Assembly (NCBI GenBank): GCA_030407315.1
Contig: JALQPE010001860.1
Span: 124,001 to 188,000 of the forward strand
From: Asparagopsis taxiformis
Lineage: Eukaryota; Rhodophyta; Florideophyceae; Bonnemaisoniales; Bonnemaisoniaceae
Reading direction: 5' to 3'
Length of the DNA: 64,000 bases
Made by a program: the position numbers and the translations under genes. Shown here one piece after another: positions 19,813-29,034 of this stretch. Numbering within the stretch: position 1 is the first letter of the stretch; every line of letters begins with the position of its first letter. The notes under the pieces were generated by a model that saw only the letters and a list, made by a program, of their open reading frames with translations, did no database searches and was not told the DNA's origin.

Positions 19813-22800
19813 TCACCCATGCGCAGCTAAGAGCCAAGATTCTCCCATACCTGTATTTACAACGATTTCGACATTAGGTAAGACCAAAGCACTTGCCATT
19901 TCTTCTTTCACGAGTGACGTAACTGCATCCTGCTCATTATTTGCGACTTCGAGCACCAATTCATCGTGTAATTGCATTATCATCCGGCTTTTGGCTTTAG
20001 CTGCATCCAGACGTCCGCAGATACGAATCATTGCCAATTTGATCATATCCGCTTGCGTTCCTTGAATTGGCATGTTCACAGCAACCCTGCCAGCTGCGGC
20101 TCTTTCTTGCGCTCCCCCATGTAGCAAAAGAGGTAATGGTAGACGACGCCCGAGCACAGTCTTGGCGTATCCATGTTCTCTTGCATCCAAAATCAGCTGG
20201 TCTGTGAACTGCTTGACACGCGGAAAGGCCTTGTGAAATTCAGATATCAAAGATTTTGCTTCCCTCGGTCGAATTCCCAGTTGTTGACCCAAACCGTAAG
20301 AGGAAATCCCATACGGGATACCATAATTTACCTCTTTCGCCTTCCGACGCTGTTCATCTGATACTGATTGCAGTGATTTGGCCTTGAATATCTTTGCTGC
20401 TACCATTCGATGCACATCAATTCCTTCTTCAAACGCCTTCAACAGCGATTTATCTTTGCTCAGAGAGGCAATTATCCGCAGTTCTATCTGGCTGTAGTCG
20501 GCGCATAACATTGAGAACCCTGGAGCTGCTTTCACAGTACTCCGAACTTGTCTACCAAGCTCTGATCTGATTGGTATCGATTGCAAATTTGGAGAACTGG
20601 TTGACAACCTCCCACTTGCTGCCCCATACTGCACAAATGTAGTTCTTATTCGACCGTCCGGTTCCACTTCGGTTAAAAGAGACTTTGTGTATGTGCTTAA
20701 AATCTTGGAAACTTCTCTGTGTTCAAGCATCAATCGAGCAAATTCACGCTGATGTTCTTTCAACCCCTCGTCATTGGCAACTGTACTTAGCACTCGTTTG
20801 TTCACAGGAAATTTACCTGCAGAAGTCTTCTTCACTTTGACGTCAATCTTCCAGATATCGAAAATCAGTTTGGCAACTTCATCTCGGGATGTTGGTCGAA
20901 AGTCATTTCCAAAATCCGGTTCTTCGCGTACAATATCTTGCAGCTTCTTCTCAGTGCTCTTCATACAGTGCTCGACATGGCTTCCCAACGCCTTCAGACT
21001 TTCAGCACTGAATGGGACACCAATCAGTTCCATATTTCCCAGCACAGGAATCAAAGGGAATTCTACATTCTTAAGCAAATAGCCCAACCCACCCTCTTCA
21101 GATGCATTCTGGAGCAATTTGGACAACCGTAACCCCAAGTCGCTCAACGCCAGAGCAGCATCAGGTGCACATGGAGGCGAAACTCTATGTTCTCGACCAC
21201 TTATCCATGGGTCTAGAGCTGTATTACCGAAATAAATACTGGCAACTCTGGAGTCGGTAATTCGTTCCCCAGCATGAATGACTTCTGCAGCAATTCTATT
21301 GTCGAAGAAAGATCCATTCATTTTGATATTGAAAGTATTTAAAAGAGCTTTGTATAAGTCCTTCAGAAACCAGCCCCTCTTTGAAATGCGCTGATCACAA
21401 AATACTGACCTGAGACCATCTGGAAGAGCTTTCCTTCCACAACAATCGATATAAATTGCATTCCCAGGAGATGAACTCAGAGCCAGTCCATCTATAATTA
21501 GTAACCTTGGTTTAGTGGTAGAATCTTGGTGAGTTACAGCTATGACACCAATTTCATCTTTGACATCATCTAGAAACGTGTCGATAGCTTCATCAGATTT
21601 CAAATAGGTATAGTTGATAGGAATTTGGGGCCTGTTTTCGTTATTCTCATGTGGTATGGAGTCAGCATTAGTTATTTTGCGGGTTGCATGTGGACTGGGG
21701 GAACTTTTTTGTTCCTCTAATGGATCAATAGGAGCCAGCTGTTCGTCCTCAGAAGATGCTGTCTGAACATCTGAAAAATTAATCCCATCCGCACAGCTGA
21801 GGATACGTTCCAAAATGTTATTGTTAGAGAACTCGAGAACTTTCATAAATTCAATAGCTTCGTCCTTCAGTACTGGTCTCCTCTGGAGAGTTTGCCAATT
21901 TACACCGTCAAGGGGAACATTTTCGCGGATAGTAATCAATTTCTTCACAAGCATGGCATGTTGTTCATTATCGCGAAGGCTTTCTGCCACCTTCTTTGAA
22001 ATAAGAGGAAGTGAGCAGGTTTTAGATTTGGTTTGTTCCTTCTTCGTCTTTTGGCCATCGATTGCGGCTTCTTCACAAATGGCTTCAAAGTGCGATCGCA
22101 CAGCTGCAAGCAGTAATTCCAGGGTGCCGTAGTGCGAAATGATGCGAGGTGCAGTCTGTGTGCCGATTCCAGAAATGCCTTTCAGTCCATCGGATTTATC
22201 TCCAATCAAAGCAAGGACATCAACGAATTGGCGAGGATGCAGGTCGAGAAAATCTTTTCGAAACGTGTCTTCAGTTACTCTTTCAAAGGCATCCCGTCCT
22301 GTTCCAGGTCTTAAAATCTCCACATATTCTTTATCAAGCAACTGGCGAAAATCCTTGTCCCTCGATACGATTATTGAGCGAATTCCTGCGCGACGAGCTT
22401 TGCGAACAAGAGAACCAATGGTGTCATCAGCTTCAAAGACATCGACCTCAATGACTGTCAAACCCATAATTCGACAAATTTTCTTAACCCATGGAACTGC
22501 TTCAATGATGCCTGTAGGGGTAGGACCACGTCCGTCTTTGTACGTTGGGTAAAGGAGTGTGCGAAAATCTTGCTGTCCGTTTTCCTTCCTACCTTCGAAG
22601 ACGACAGCAACTGGATTTGTCTTAGCTTGCTTCTGCAGGAAGCTTAGCATTACAGTTGTGAAGCCGTATATTGCTCTGGTGTCGAACATGCCGCGAGAGG
22701 ACATGGTGGTCTTTGATAATGCATAGTAGGAACGGAATAGCAAACCAAATGCATCGACGATGAAGAGGGTCTGGTTTTGTGAACCGACGTCTTGCCAATC

Positions 22801-22995
22801 GTCTTCTTCTGATGCATTTTGAGGTAGTTTTGCGGAGCGAAGGTCGGAATCAGTGGAGAGTGCACAGGTTGCTATTTGACGAGGGAGGGAGAACTTGCGA
22901 TGTGGTATGCACGTTTGGAGCGATTTTGTGTTGCGAAACGAGGCGACAAAAGGGGATGCACGCAGAAATGGGGAAATAAAGAGAGTGGTTGACAT
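19813..22995 (-). CDS. Organelle-type DNA polymerase I (PolA) with 5'-3' exonuclease
   Basis: A 1060-residue protein with bacterial Pol I architecture behind a leader (MSTTLFISPFLRASPFVASF). Residues about 78-340 are the 5'-3' exonuclease (FIVDAFGLLFRSYYA, EADDTIGSL, SRDKDFRQLL, LIGDKSDGLKG). The middle has the 3'-5' exonuclease position, but the DxE metal-binding pair is absent (IGVIAVTHQ), so proofreading looks lost. The C-terminus is a family A polymerase with motif A CADYSQIELR, motif B RRKAKEVNYGIPYG and motif C QLHDELVLEV. Having a 5'-3' exonuclease separates it from the POP family of plant organelle polymerases. A role in plastid or mitochondrial DNA replication or repair is inferred. 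The open frame continues 121 codons upstream; I chose 22995 because it begins a leader-like sequence. Confidence 0.9.
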   Translation of the reverse strand: MSTTLFISPFLRASPFVASFRNTKSLQTCIPHRKFSLPRQIATCALSTDSDLRSAKLPQNASEEDDWQDVGSQNQTLFIVDAFGLLFRSYYALSKTTMSSRGMFDTRAIYGFTTVMLSFLQKQAKTNPVAVVFEGRKENGQQDFRTLLYPTYKDGRGPTPTGIIEAVPWVKKICRIMGLTVIEVDVFEADDTIGSLVRKARRAGIRSIIVSRDKDFRQLLDKEYVEILRPGTGRDAFERVTEDTFRKDFLDLHPRQFVDVLALIGDKSDGLKGISGIGTQTAPRIISHYGTLELLLAAVRSHFEAICEEAAIDGQKTKKEQTKSKTCSLPLISKKVAESLRDNEQHAMLVKKLITIRENVPLDGVNWQTLQRRPVLKDEAIEFMKVLEFSNNNILERILSCADGINFSDVQTASSEDEQLAPIDPLEEQKSSPSPHATRKITNADSIPHENNENRPQIPINYTYLKSDEAIDTFLDDVKDEIGVIAVTHQDSTTKPRLLIIDGLALSSSPGNAIYIDCCGRKALPDGLRSVFCDQRISKRGWFLKDLYKALLNTFNIKMNGSFFDNRIAAEVIHAGERITDSRVASIYFGNTALDPWISGREHRVSPPCAPDAALALSDLGLRLSKLLQNASEEGGLGYLLKNVEFPLIPVLGNMELIGVPFSAESLKALGSHVEHCMKSTEKKLQDIVREEPDFGNDFRPTSRDEVAKLIFDIWKIDVKVKKTSAGKFPVNKRVLSTVANDEGLKEHQREFARLMLEHREVSKILSTYTKSLLTEVEPDGRIRTTFVQYGAASGRLSTSSPNLQSIPIRSELGRQVRSTVKAAPGFSMLCADYSQIELRIIASLSKDKSLLKAFEEGIDVHRMVAAKIFKAKSLQSVSDEQRRKAKEVNYGIPYGISSYGLGQQLGIRPREAKSLISEFHKAFPRVKQFTDQLILDAREHGYAKTVLGRRLPLPLLLHGGAQERAAAGRVAVNMPIQGTQADMIKLAMIRICGRLDAAKAKSRMIMQLHDELVLEVANNEQDAVTSLVKEEMASALVLPNVEIVVNTGMGESWLLAAHG

Positions 22996-23792
22996 GCCAG
23001 TGAAGCGAGTGAGGAAGACAAACGGGCGGTCGCGTCTTGCTGAGCGAGTTGGATAGATCTGGTACATTACGTACCAGGAGATCTGAAGTGAATGAAGGCG
23101 GCTACCGGTTACTGAACAAGACAGCGAATGATTGTGCGGCACAAGTTGAGAATGGGCTGGAAGGACAGGTGTGCATATGAGGCTACCGATACATGGCCAT
23201 TTGAGGAGGCCGCAAATAGAAATTGAAATTATGTACATGCGGTACTGTACGGTTAGTAACCATGGAATGGTGCGGTTAACAGAGGTGTGTACGGTGAGGG
23301 TTGTTCCCTTGGCCGACTCGTTGCCTCGGTGCAGTGCTGCGCTGCGCTGCTCTGCCACAATCCGCGCTCTGCATGTACTATATCGACGGTCGCATGCTAT
23401 GCTTTCCCCGCCAACATCTCTTCACGTCTCTAAACTTACCACCTTTGCACTCAACAACAGCCGCATCTTGTGTTGCATTCATTCACTAACCTCCCAGCAT
23501 CTCCCCGACTTGTCGTTACGCCTCACTCAGTCAATTGTCCAAAACCTGCTAGCGATTCCGCCCGTGCCAGCCGTACCGTCGAGCCCAACCAACCGAGCCG
23601 CGTCTATCTCAACATTTTTTTTCTCTATCAAATTCCACAGTCTCTGGATCAACTTGCAATTCACTGGTGCCGCACCATTTACAATTCTACCTCCCCGCCT
23701 CTCACTTTGGATATGTCCACCATTCGCTTCTGAACACGCGCGCTATACTGGCAAATCCACTTCGCCTCCGCGCTCTCCTTCGCCGCCCTGTC
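22996..23792. promoter_or_regulatory. Divergent promoter region, polymerase and deubiquitinase genes
   Basis: These 797 bp separate two divergent genes. The core TGCGCTGCGCTG, extended here to GCTGCGCTGCGCTGC at 23336-23350, recurs at three other places in the window (see findings). Frames run from both genes into this region but code for nothing recognisable. Confidence 0.4.
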
Positions 23793-25172
23793 ATGGGCTC
23801 CGTGAATTCCACTGGTAACAAGCTTGAAAAGGCGCTTGCTGCCGATCTGCCAGAGGATGAGCGGTATTTTGGCCTTGAGAACTTTGGTAACACTTGCTAC
23901 TGCAATTCCGTGTTGCAGGCACTGTACTTCTGTGAGCCTTTTCGAAAAGCCATACTTGACTATTCGGGCGATAGGCGGCTGAACTATGCACTCTCCGCCG
24001 AAAAGACAGATCGCCCCTCCAACGCTGGTGTGCTCGCTACCGGTACAACTTTCCTTTCCACCTCGTCTGCTGCCAGTACTATGAACGGCAGTCTCAAAAG
24101 TGCTGTCAAGGGCGTTGTCGGCCTGGGCTCCACGAGTATTGGCGCAGGCTTGGGCACCACCGCTGCGAATACCACTTCCAATGTACCAGATACTGATAGA
24201 ACCGCTTTCACAGCTGAAGAGACTATGTTAACAGCTCTGGCTGATTTGTTCACTCAAATTTCCACCCAAAAGAAGAGAACAGGCTCGGTACCGCCGAAAT
24301 CATTTGTGAATAAGTTACGGCAGGAGAACGAGCTCTTTTCCAGTTACATGCACCAGGACGCTCATGAGTTTCTGAATTTTATATTGAACGATATAGTAGA
24401 ATGCTTACGACGGGACGAAGTCGAGAAGATTCGTCGAAAACGAGCGCAACTTGCCCGAGAAACATACGACACCCCTGACATAGATATCAACGGCAAGTCT
24501 CCTCTGAACGGCGGTACCAATACAAGTCCGAATCAAAACGGTACCGATGGTGAGCAAGCTCCGAAAACGTTTGTGCACGAGTTATTCGAGGGGCAGCTTT
24601 CCAACGAGGTGCGCTGTTTGTGCTGTGAGACTGTCACTCGACGAGTGGAGTCGTTTTTTGATTTGAGCGTTGATGTTGAACAAAATTCTTCCCTTACATC
24701 ATGCTTGCGAAGTTTCTCATCGACCGAACTGCTCGAGAAGCAAGACAAATTTTTTTGCGACGTGTGCTGTTCTCTTCAAGAGGCAGAGAGACGCATGCGA
24801 GTGAAAAAGCTTCCAAGAATACTCGCCCTGCATTTGAAGCGATTCAAATATGTGGAACAACTTGGCAAGTACAAGAAGCTCGGTTATCGAGTAGTTTTCC
24901 CTCTTGAGCTTCGGCTTTGTAACACTAGCGATGATGCCGAAGATCCAGATAGGTTATACTCGTTATTCGCAGTTGTCGTGCATGTTGGATCCGGCCCCAA
25001 CCAGGGCCACTATGTAGCATTGATCAAGTCGCACGGGCAATGGTTGATGTTTGATGATGATTGCGTGGAACCAAAGGACGAGAATGAGATTCAAAGCGTG
25101 TATGGTGTAACACAAGATAACTCTCAAAGTACTGAGGCCGGCTACATTCTTTTCTATGAACAGATATCATGA
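23793..25172 (+). CDS. USP12/USP46-type ubiquitin-specific protease
   Basis: A 459-residue cysteine protease of the USP family. The Cys box GLENFGNTCYCNSVLQALYF (active Cys in NTCYCN) follows a short N-terminus, and the His box is GPNQGHYVALIKSHGQWLMF with the downstream FDDDCVEP Asp. Two CxxC pairs (RCLCCETV and FFCDVCCSL) form the zinc-binding fingers. The Cys-box sequence closely resembles animal USP12/USP46, which remove ubiquitin in complex with WD40 partners. An acidic Asn/Gly-rich insertion (GGTNTSPNQNG region) sits between the Cys box and the fingers. The chosen start gives MGSVNS, a possible N-myristoylation site. The open frame extends 42 codons upstream without conserved sequence. 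Confidence 0.93.
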   Translation: MGSVNSTGNKLEKALAADLPEDERYFGLENFGNTCYCNSVLQALYFCEPFRKAILDYSGDRRLNYALSAEKTDRPSNAGVLATGTTFLSTSSAASTMNGSLKSAVKGVVGLGSTSIGAGLGTTAANTTSNVPDTDRTAFTAEETMLTALADLFTQISTQKKRTGSVPPKSFVNKLRQENELFSSYMHQDAHEFLNFILNDIVECLRRDEVEKIRRKRAQLARETYDTPDIDINGKSPLNGGTNTSPNQNGTDGEQAPKTFVHELFEGQLSNEVRCLCCETVTRRVESFFDLSVDVEQNSSLTSCLRSFSSTELLEKQDKFFCDVCCSLQEAERRMRVKKLPRILALHLKRFKYVEQLGKYKKLGYRVVFPLELRLCNTSDDAEDPDRLYSLFAVVVHVGSGPNQGHYVALIKSHGQWLMFDDDCVEPKDENEIQSVYGVTQDNSQSTEAGYILFYEQIS

Positions 25173-25332
25173 GACACGTAAAGCGATCACTTACAATATT
25201 GATGCTTTTCGCTGCTGTTAGATATTCCCTCGCGACGAGGACGATCTATTAATTTCACAATCCTGCTTTATTTAGCATAAAGCTGCACAGGACTATACTA
25301 ATCCCTGATAATCACAATAATATCATTGCCGT

Positions 25333-28300
25333 TTAGACAATGGTTTCCAATGATAGGTCTAGTCCTTCCTCGTTAGCCTTCTTCAGTGCATCTTCTCCGC
25401 CTACTACAACAACTGTACCTTCTGTTCGAAGTACATCAAGTGCCTCACCTAGCTCTTTGAAGTCCTTCATCTGCGCACCGAGTACTTCATCACGTCGCTG
25501 TTGACGAAGTTCATCTGTCTCCCCTGTGAGCAATCGAATTGAAGAAGCAAATCCCTTCGCATCTGGTAGCTGATAGGAATCAATGGAGCCAATCATTCCA
25601 ATAACGCTCTTGGTCAAATCATCATCTGATAAGTTCGCATTCGACAGAAATTGCGCAGCACCATCATAGCTCTTGATGGTACCGTTCACATTAGGATCCC
25701 TGTATGAGAGATATACGAACATTCCTGAACGCGTGTCCAGTCGACAAAATCCGCCATACGCACCACCTTGAACACGAACCGTATCCCAGAGATAGGAAGT
25801 TCCGAGATACTTCGATGCCAGTGCATGGGCACCAGTGAGCTTGAATCCAAGATCATACAGATTGGCACCTTTTCCGACATAGTTGACAGTAGATGGTACC
25901 ACCAAGCCCTCATTCCCGCGAGGAAGAAGAGTAGGGTTGAGAATCCAACTCGCCTTCGATCCAGCCGCTTTCTCAGGTAGACGCCCAAGGAAACCTGAAA
26001 GCGCTGGCTTCACCCTCTTGAAATCACTGCTAGTTGTTGTGATGTTCACCATCATGTCCTCGCGAGACACGACAAGCTTCTGGAGGGTTCGCAAATCGGC
26101 GGCCACAGAATCCCAGTCGCTATCAACTCTTTCAATAAGTTTGCGGATGGCCTTCAAGAAATCAACACCTCCCATTTGCTCATCTGCCCACATTGTGGGA
26201 CGGAACATAGCACCCAGACGTCCACTGGCGACAGAATGCCCACTTCCAGCTATGCCCGACTCAATACCTGCACGCTCCTCAATTAGTAATTGACGGATAC
26301 GTTCTTTGTTGTCAATATCGACGTCCAAAAGTATTTCGGCAATCAAATCGAAGAGAGATGGAACCTGACTCAGCATACCCTTGCCTCGAAGGGTCATCTT
26401 TGCAACAGCTGGTCCGTTACCGTCCGCGGCATGCATCTGACTAATGAATGTATTAGCACGAATACCGCCGGTGTCTGCACCAATTTTCTGTTGGAGGGAC
26501 ACAAAATCCTGCTTCCTAGTTCCAAGCTCGGTAAGAGATCCAGTGAACATCGACATCAATGGAAGCAACTCAGTGGGGACGTGAGACATATCAAGCGCGA
26601 TATCCACATAAACTACACCGTTCGTATTCAGTGGATGGTGCAAGATGGTGACACCCTTGTCATCATGACGATCATATGGCACAGTCCTGGTTTGCTTATC
26701 AAGATCATCTCTCGTCAGGGTTGGAATCTTGGCAATATCTGCGGGATCATCATGGGCAGCTTGCTGAGCCTTTAGACGCTGAGTCTCGGCCACGATATTT
26801 TTATAGTCCTTTTCTGTAAAGCCAGCAGTAGCAAGTTTAATGCGTTCCTGTTCCGCGGCATCCTCCTTCTTAGCAAACTCTGGGTCCGGCTTGAGGGTCA
26901 CTGTAGCGCGATGAGGGTTGTTTAGGATGTATTTGGCCACACATTCCTGGAAAACTGGTTCGTTTCGTGCAAGCCTCTCGCGCAAGTGAGCAACTGCTCT
27001 TTCGAACTTGAGCGGCATGAGGGGGTCTGCGTCATGTAGCCAGGTAGTCATAGAACGCAGCATGAGAGAGAGGCCCTTGGGGAATGAACCGGTGTTGTTT
27101 TCTCGTAAACGGAATTCAATGGTATTGAGACTAGCATCGACAACACCTTTATCGAATCCATTCTTCTTGACATCTTCAAGCACATCAAACACGACCTGTT
27201 GCATTTTATCGATGGCATCCTCTGTCATGCCCTTGAGTCCAACTGAGTATGTCATCTGGCGCAGGTCGGTTTCAAGTCCACCGCCAACTACATCCTCGCC
27301 AAGCTTTGAATCTGTCAGTGCTTTGCGGAGTGGAGAAGAGGAAGTTGCGAGAAGAATGTGGTTGAGGACAGAGAGAGAGAGAAGTTCCTCCGGTTCCATC
27401 TGATCAACAGGGGAGTTAATGAGCCAGTTTACAGTTGCCATATACTTATTTGCCAACTCAGAACCTGAACCAGCATCGTAGGTAAACTGGAATGACTTTG
27501 GAGCTGACCACGGTTTTTGCAATTCGACTTTCGAGGTGACTTCCAAACGATCAAAGTCCTTCAAAAAACTGTCTGCTTTCGCAAGACGCTTCTCTTCAGC
27601 ATCGTCTCCATAGAACCACATGCGAGCATTACTGGGATGATAGTATTGATCATAGAAGCCCTTAAACTGTTCCCAGGTAAGATCTGGGATATTGCGAGGA
27701 TGTCCGCCAGATTCAACACCATATGTTGTGTCCGGGAACAGCATACGCTGAGAGAGCTCGCTCAATACACGGTCAGACGAGGAGTATGCGCCCTTCATCT
27801 CATTATAAACAACGCCCTTGATGGACACATCTTCACCTACATGATCGAGTTCCAGATGATGGCCCTCCTGTGCAAGGGTATCGGGTGTAAGAGTTGGATG
27901 GAATACGGCATCCATATATACGTCCACAAGATTGTAAAAATCGCGCTCGTTACAACTGGCTACGGGATAGCACGTCTTGTCTGGGAATGTAAAAGCGTTA
28001 AGAAAAGTGTTGAGAGAAGACTTGATAAGCTCGACGAATGGTTCCTTAACTGGATATTTCTCGCTACCACAGAGTACAGAATGCTCCAAAATGTGGGGAA
28101 CTCCAGTAGAGTCTTTGGGCGGAGTGCGCAGGACAACACCAAAAGTCTTATTTTCGTCATCATTAATGACACTGAGCAATTCGGTTCCGGTACGTGTATG
28201 TACCCAAAGACGCGTAGTGCTGCCGATTTCCTTGACGAATTCCTCGCGCGCCAGTTTGAAACCATGCACAAGCTCGCCGGGGACGCGCTTAGTGAGCTGC

Positions 28301-28527
28301 ACGGGGGTGGCAGCCACCATGGAAACGGGTGCATAGGCGGGTGCGGAGAAAGGACGCTTACTGAGACGCGGCACTTGACGGCCCTGAGTCCATTGGGAAC
28401 GGAGGTGAGTAAGGGCGAGGGAAGTACGGAGCGTGCGCGGTGCGAGCGGCGTGTGGGAAATGAAGGCGAAGCGCGAGGCTAGCAGACGAACTGGGCTGTT
28501 GGAATGCATTGTGCAAGAGGTGAGCAT
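25333..28527 (-). CDS. Presequence protease PreP (M16C metallopeptidase)
   Basis: A 1064-residue zinc peptidase of the pitrilysin M16C family. The inverted zinc motif HILEH is at residues 145-149 within TGVPHILEHSVLCGSEKYPV, and the distal Glu lies in VYNEMKGAYSS. The second half keeps the clamshell partner domains, including RVQGGAYGGFC. Length matches Arabidopsis PreP and yeast Cym1. These enzymes destroy cleaved transit peptides in mitochondria and, in plants, also in plastids. The first 65 residues are Arg/Ser/Leu-rich, a plausible targeting sequence. An ATG six codons later (28509) is an equally good start. No intron. The convergent partner is the USP gene (160 bp apart). Confidence 0.96.
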   Translation of the reverse strand: MLTSCTMHSNSPVRLLASRFAFISHTPLAPRTLRTSLALTHLRSQWTQGRQVPRLSKRPFSAPAYAPVSMVAATPVQLTKRVPGELVHGFKLAREEFVKEIGSTTRLWVHTRTGTELLSVINDDENKTFGVVLRTPPKDSTGVPHILEHSVLCGSEKYPVKEPFVELIKSSLNTFLNAFTFPDKTCYPVASCNERDFYNLVDVYMDAVFHPTLTPDTLAQEGHHLELDHVGEDVSIKGVVYNEMKGAYSSSDRVLSELSQRMLFPDTTYGVESGGHPRNIPDLTWEQFKGFYDQYYHPSNARMWFYGDDAEEKRLAKADSFLKDFDRLEVTSKVELQKPWSAPKSFQFTYDAGSGSELANKYMATVNWLINSPVDQMEPEELLSLSVLNHILLATSSSPLRKALTDSKLGEDVVGGGLETDLRQMTYSVGLKGMTEDAIDKMQQVVFDVLEDVKKNGFDKGVVDASLNTIEFRLRENNTGSFPKGLSLMLRSMTTWLHDADPLMPLKFERAVAHLRERLARNEPVFQECVAKYILNNPHRATVTLKPDPEFAKKEDAAEQERIKLATAGFTEKDYKNIVAETQRLKAQQAAHDDPADIAKIPTLTRDDLDKQTRTVPYDRHDDKGVTILHHPLNTNGVVYVDIALDMSHVPTELLPLMSMFTGSLTELGTRKQDFVSLQQKIGADTGGIRANTFISQMHAADGNGPAVAKMTLRGKGMLSQVPSLFDLIAEILLDVDIDNKERIRQLLIEERAGIESGIAGSGHSVASGRLGAMFRPTMWADEQMGGVDFLKAIRKLIERVDSDWDSVAADLRTLQKLVVSREDMMVNITTTSSDFKRVKPALSGFLGRLPEKAAGSKASWILNPTLLPRGNEGLVVPSTVNYVGKGANLYDLGFKLTGAHALASKYLGTSYLWDTVRVQGGAYGGFCRLDTRSGMFVYLSYRDPNVNGTIKSYDGAAQFLSNANLSDDDLTKSVIGMIGSIDSYQLPDAKGFASSIRLLTGETDELRQQRRDEVLGAQMKDFKELGEALDVLRTEGTVVVVGGEDALKKANEEGLDLSLETIV

Positions 28528-29034
28528 GCTCTGCGAGGAAGACGACAGGGATTGGGCGTGGAAGGAGGTGGGGTTGCGATGAAATAGGAGATTGTTTGGT
28601 GCGAGATCGACTCGACTTGAGGCGAAACTACTCGGCGAGACATGTAGTTGATCGCCAGTGGCATTGAAACGGTTGGCTAATTATGGGATATTTTAACATG
28701 GAATCAGAGTTTGACAAGTGGAGTTGGTAGGAAATTATTGGTCACACAACTGTCAGCAATTATGAAGTGACGTATCTAATTTGGTCGCGGACTGAGGCAA
28801 GTGACATAGATTGCACAATTGGGCCGTTTCTGTCAAGTGAATGCAATCGCGTCAATACCAATCCCGTTTCAGTTTTCTCCCATGCACGCCTTTACAAATC
28901 CTCCGTCCATCCGCTGCGTACAAACCAATCCTCTTCGTTCGCAATCCAAGTCCGCACGTCCGTTGCGTCCAATCCTACACACTCCGCGCCGCGTGCGTGC
29001 TCCCACCTTCGTTTCCACGCCGACCATTTGCGCG
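28528..29034. other. Divergent promoter region, PreP and Sac1 genes
   Basis: About 500 bp. The Sac1 reading frame is open through most of the right half, so part of it may be coding if an upstream ATG at 28882 is used. Nothing else is recognised. Confidence 0.4.

Noticed and set aside
19813..22995. Assignment of the polymerase to the POP family of plant organelles
   Set aside because: POP enzymes have 3'-5' exonuclease and no 5'-3' exonuclease. This protein shows the opposite.
27517..28482. 321-codon plus-strand ORF
   Set aside because: It is antisense to the conserved N-terminal half of PreP, including the HILEH site. It has no family features and arises from codon bias of the sense gene.
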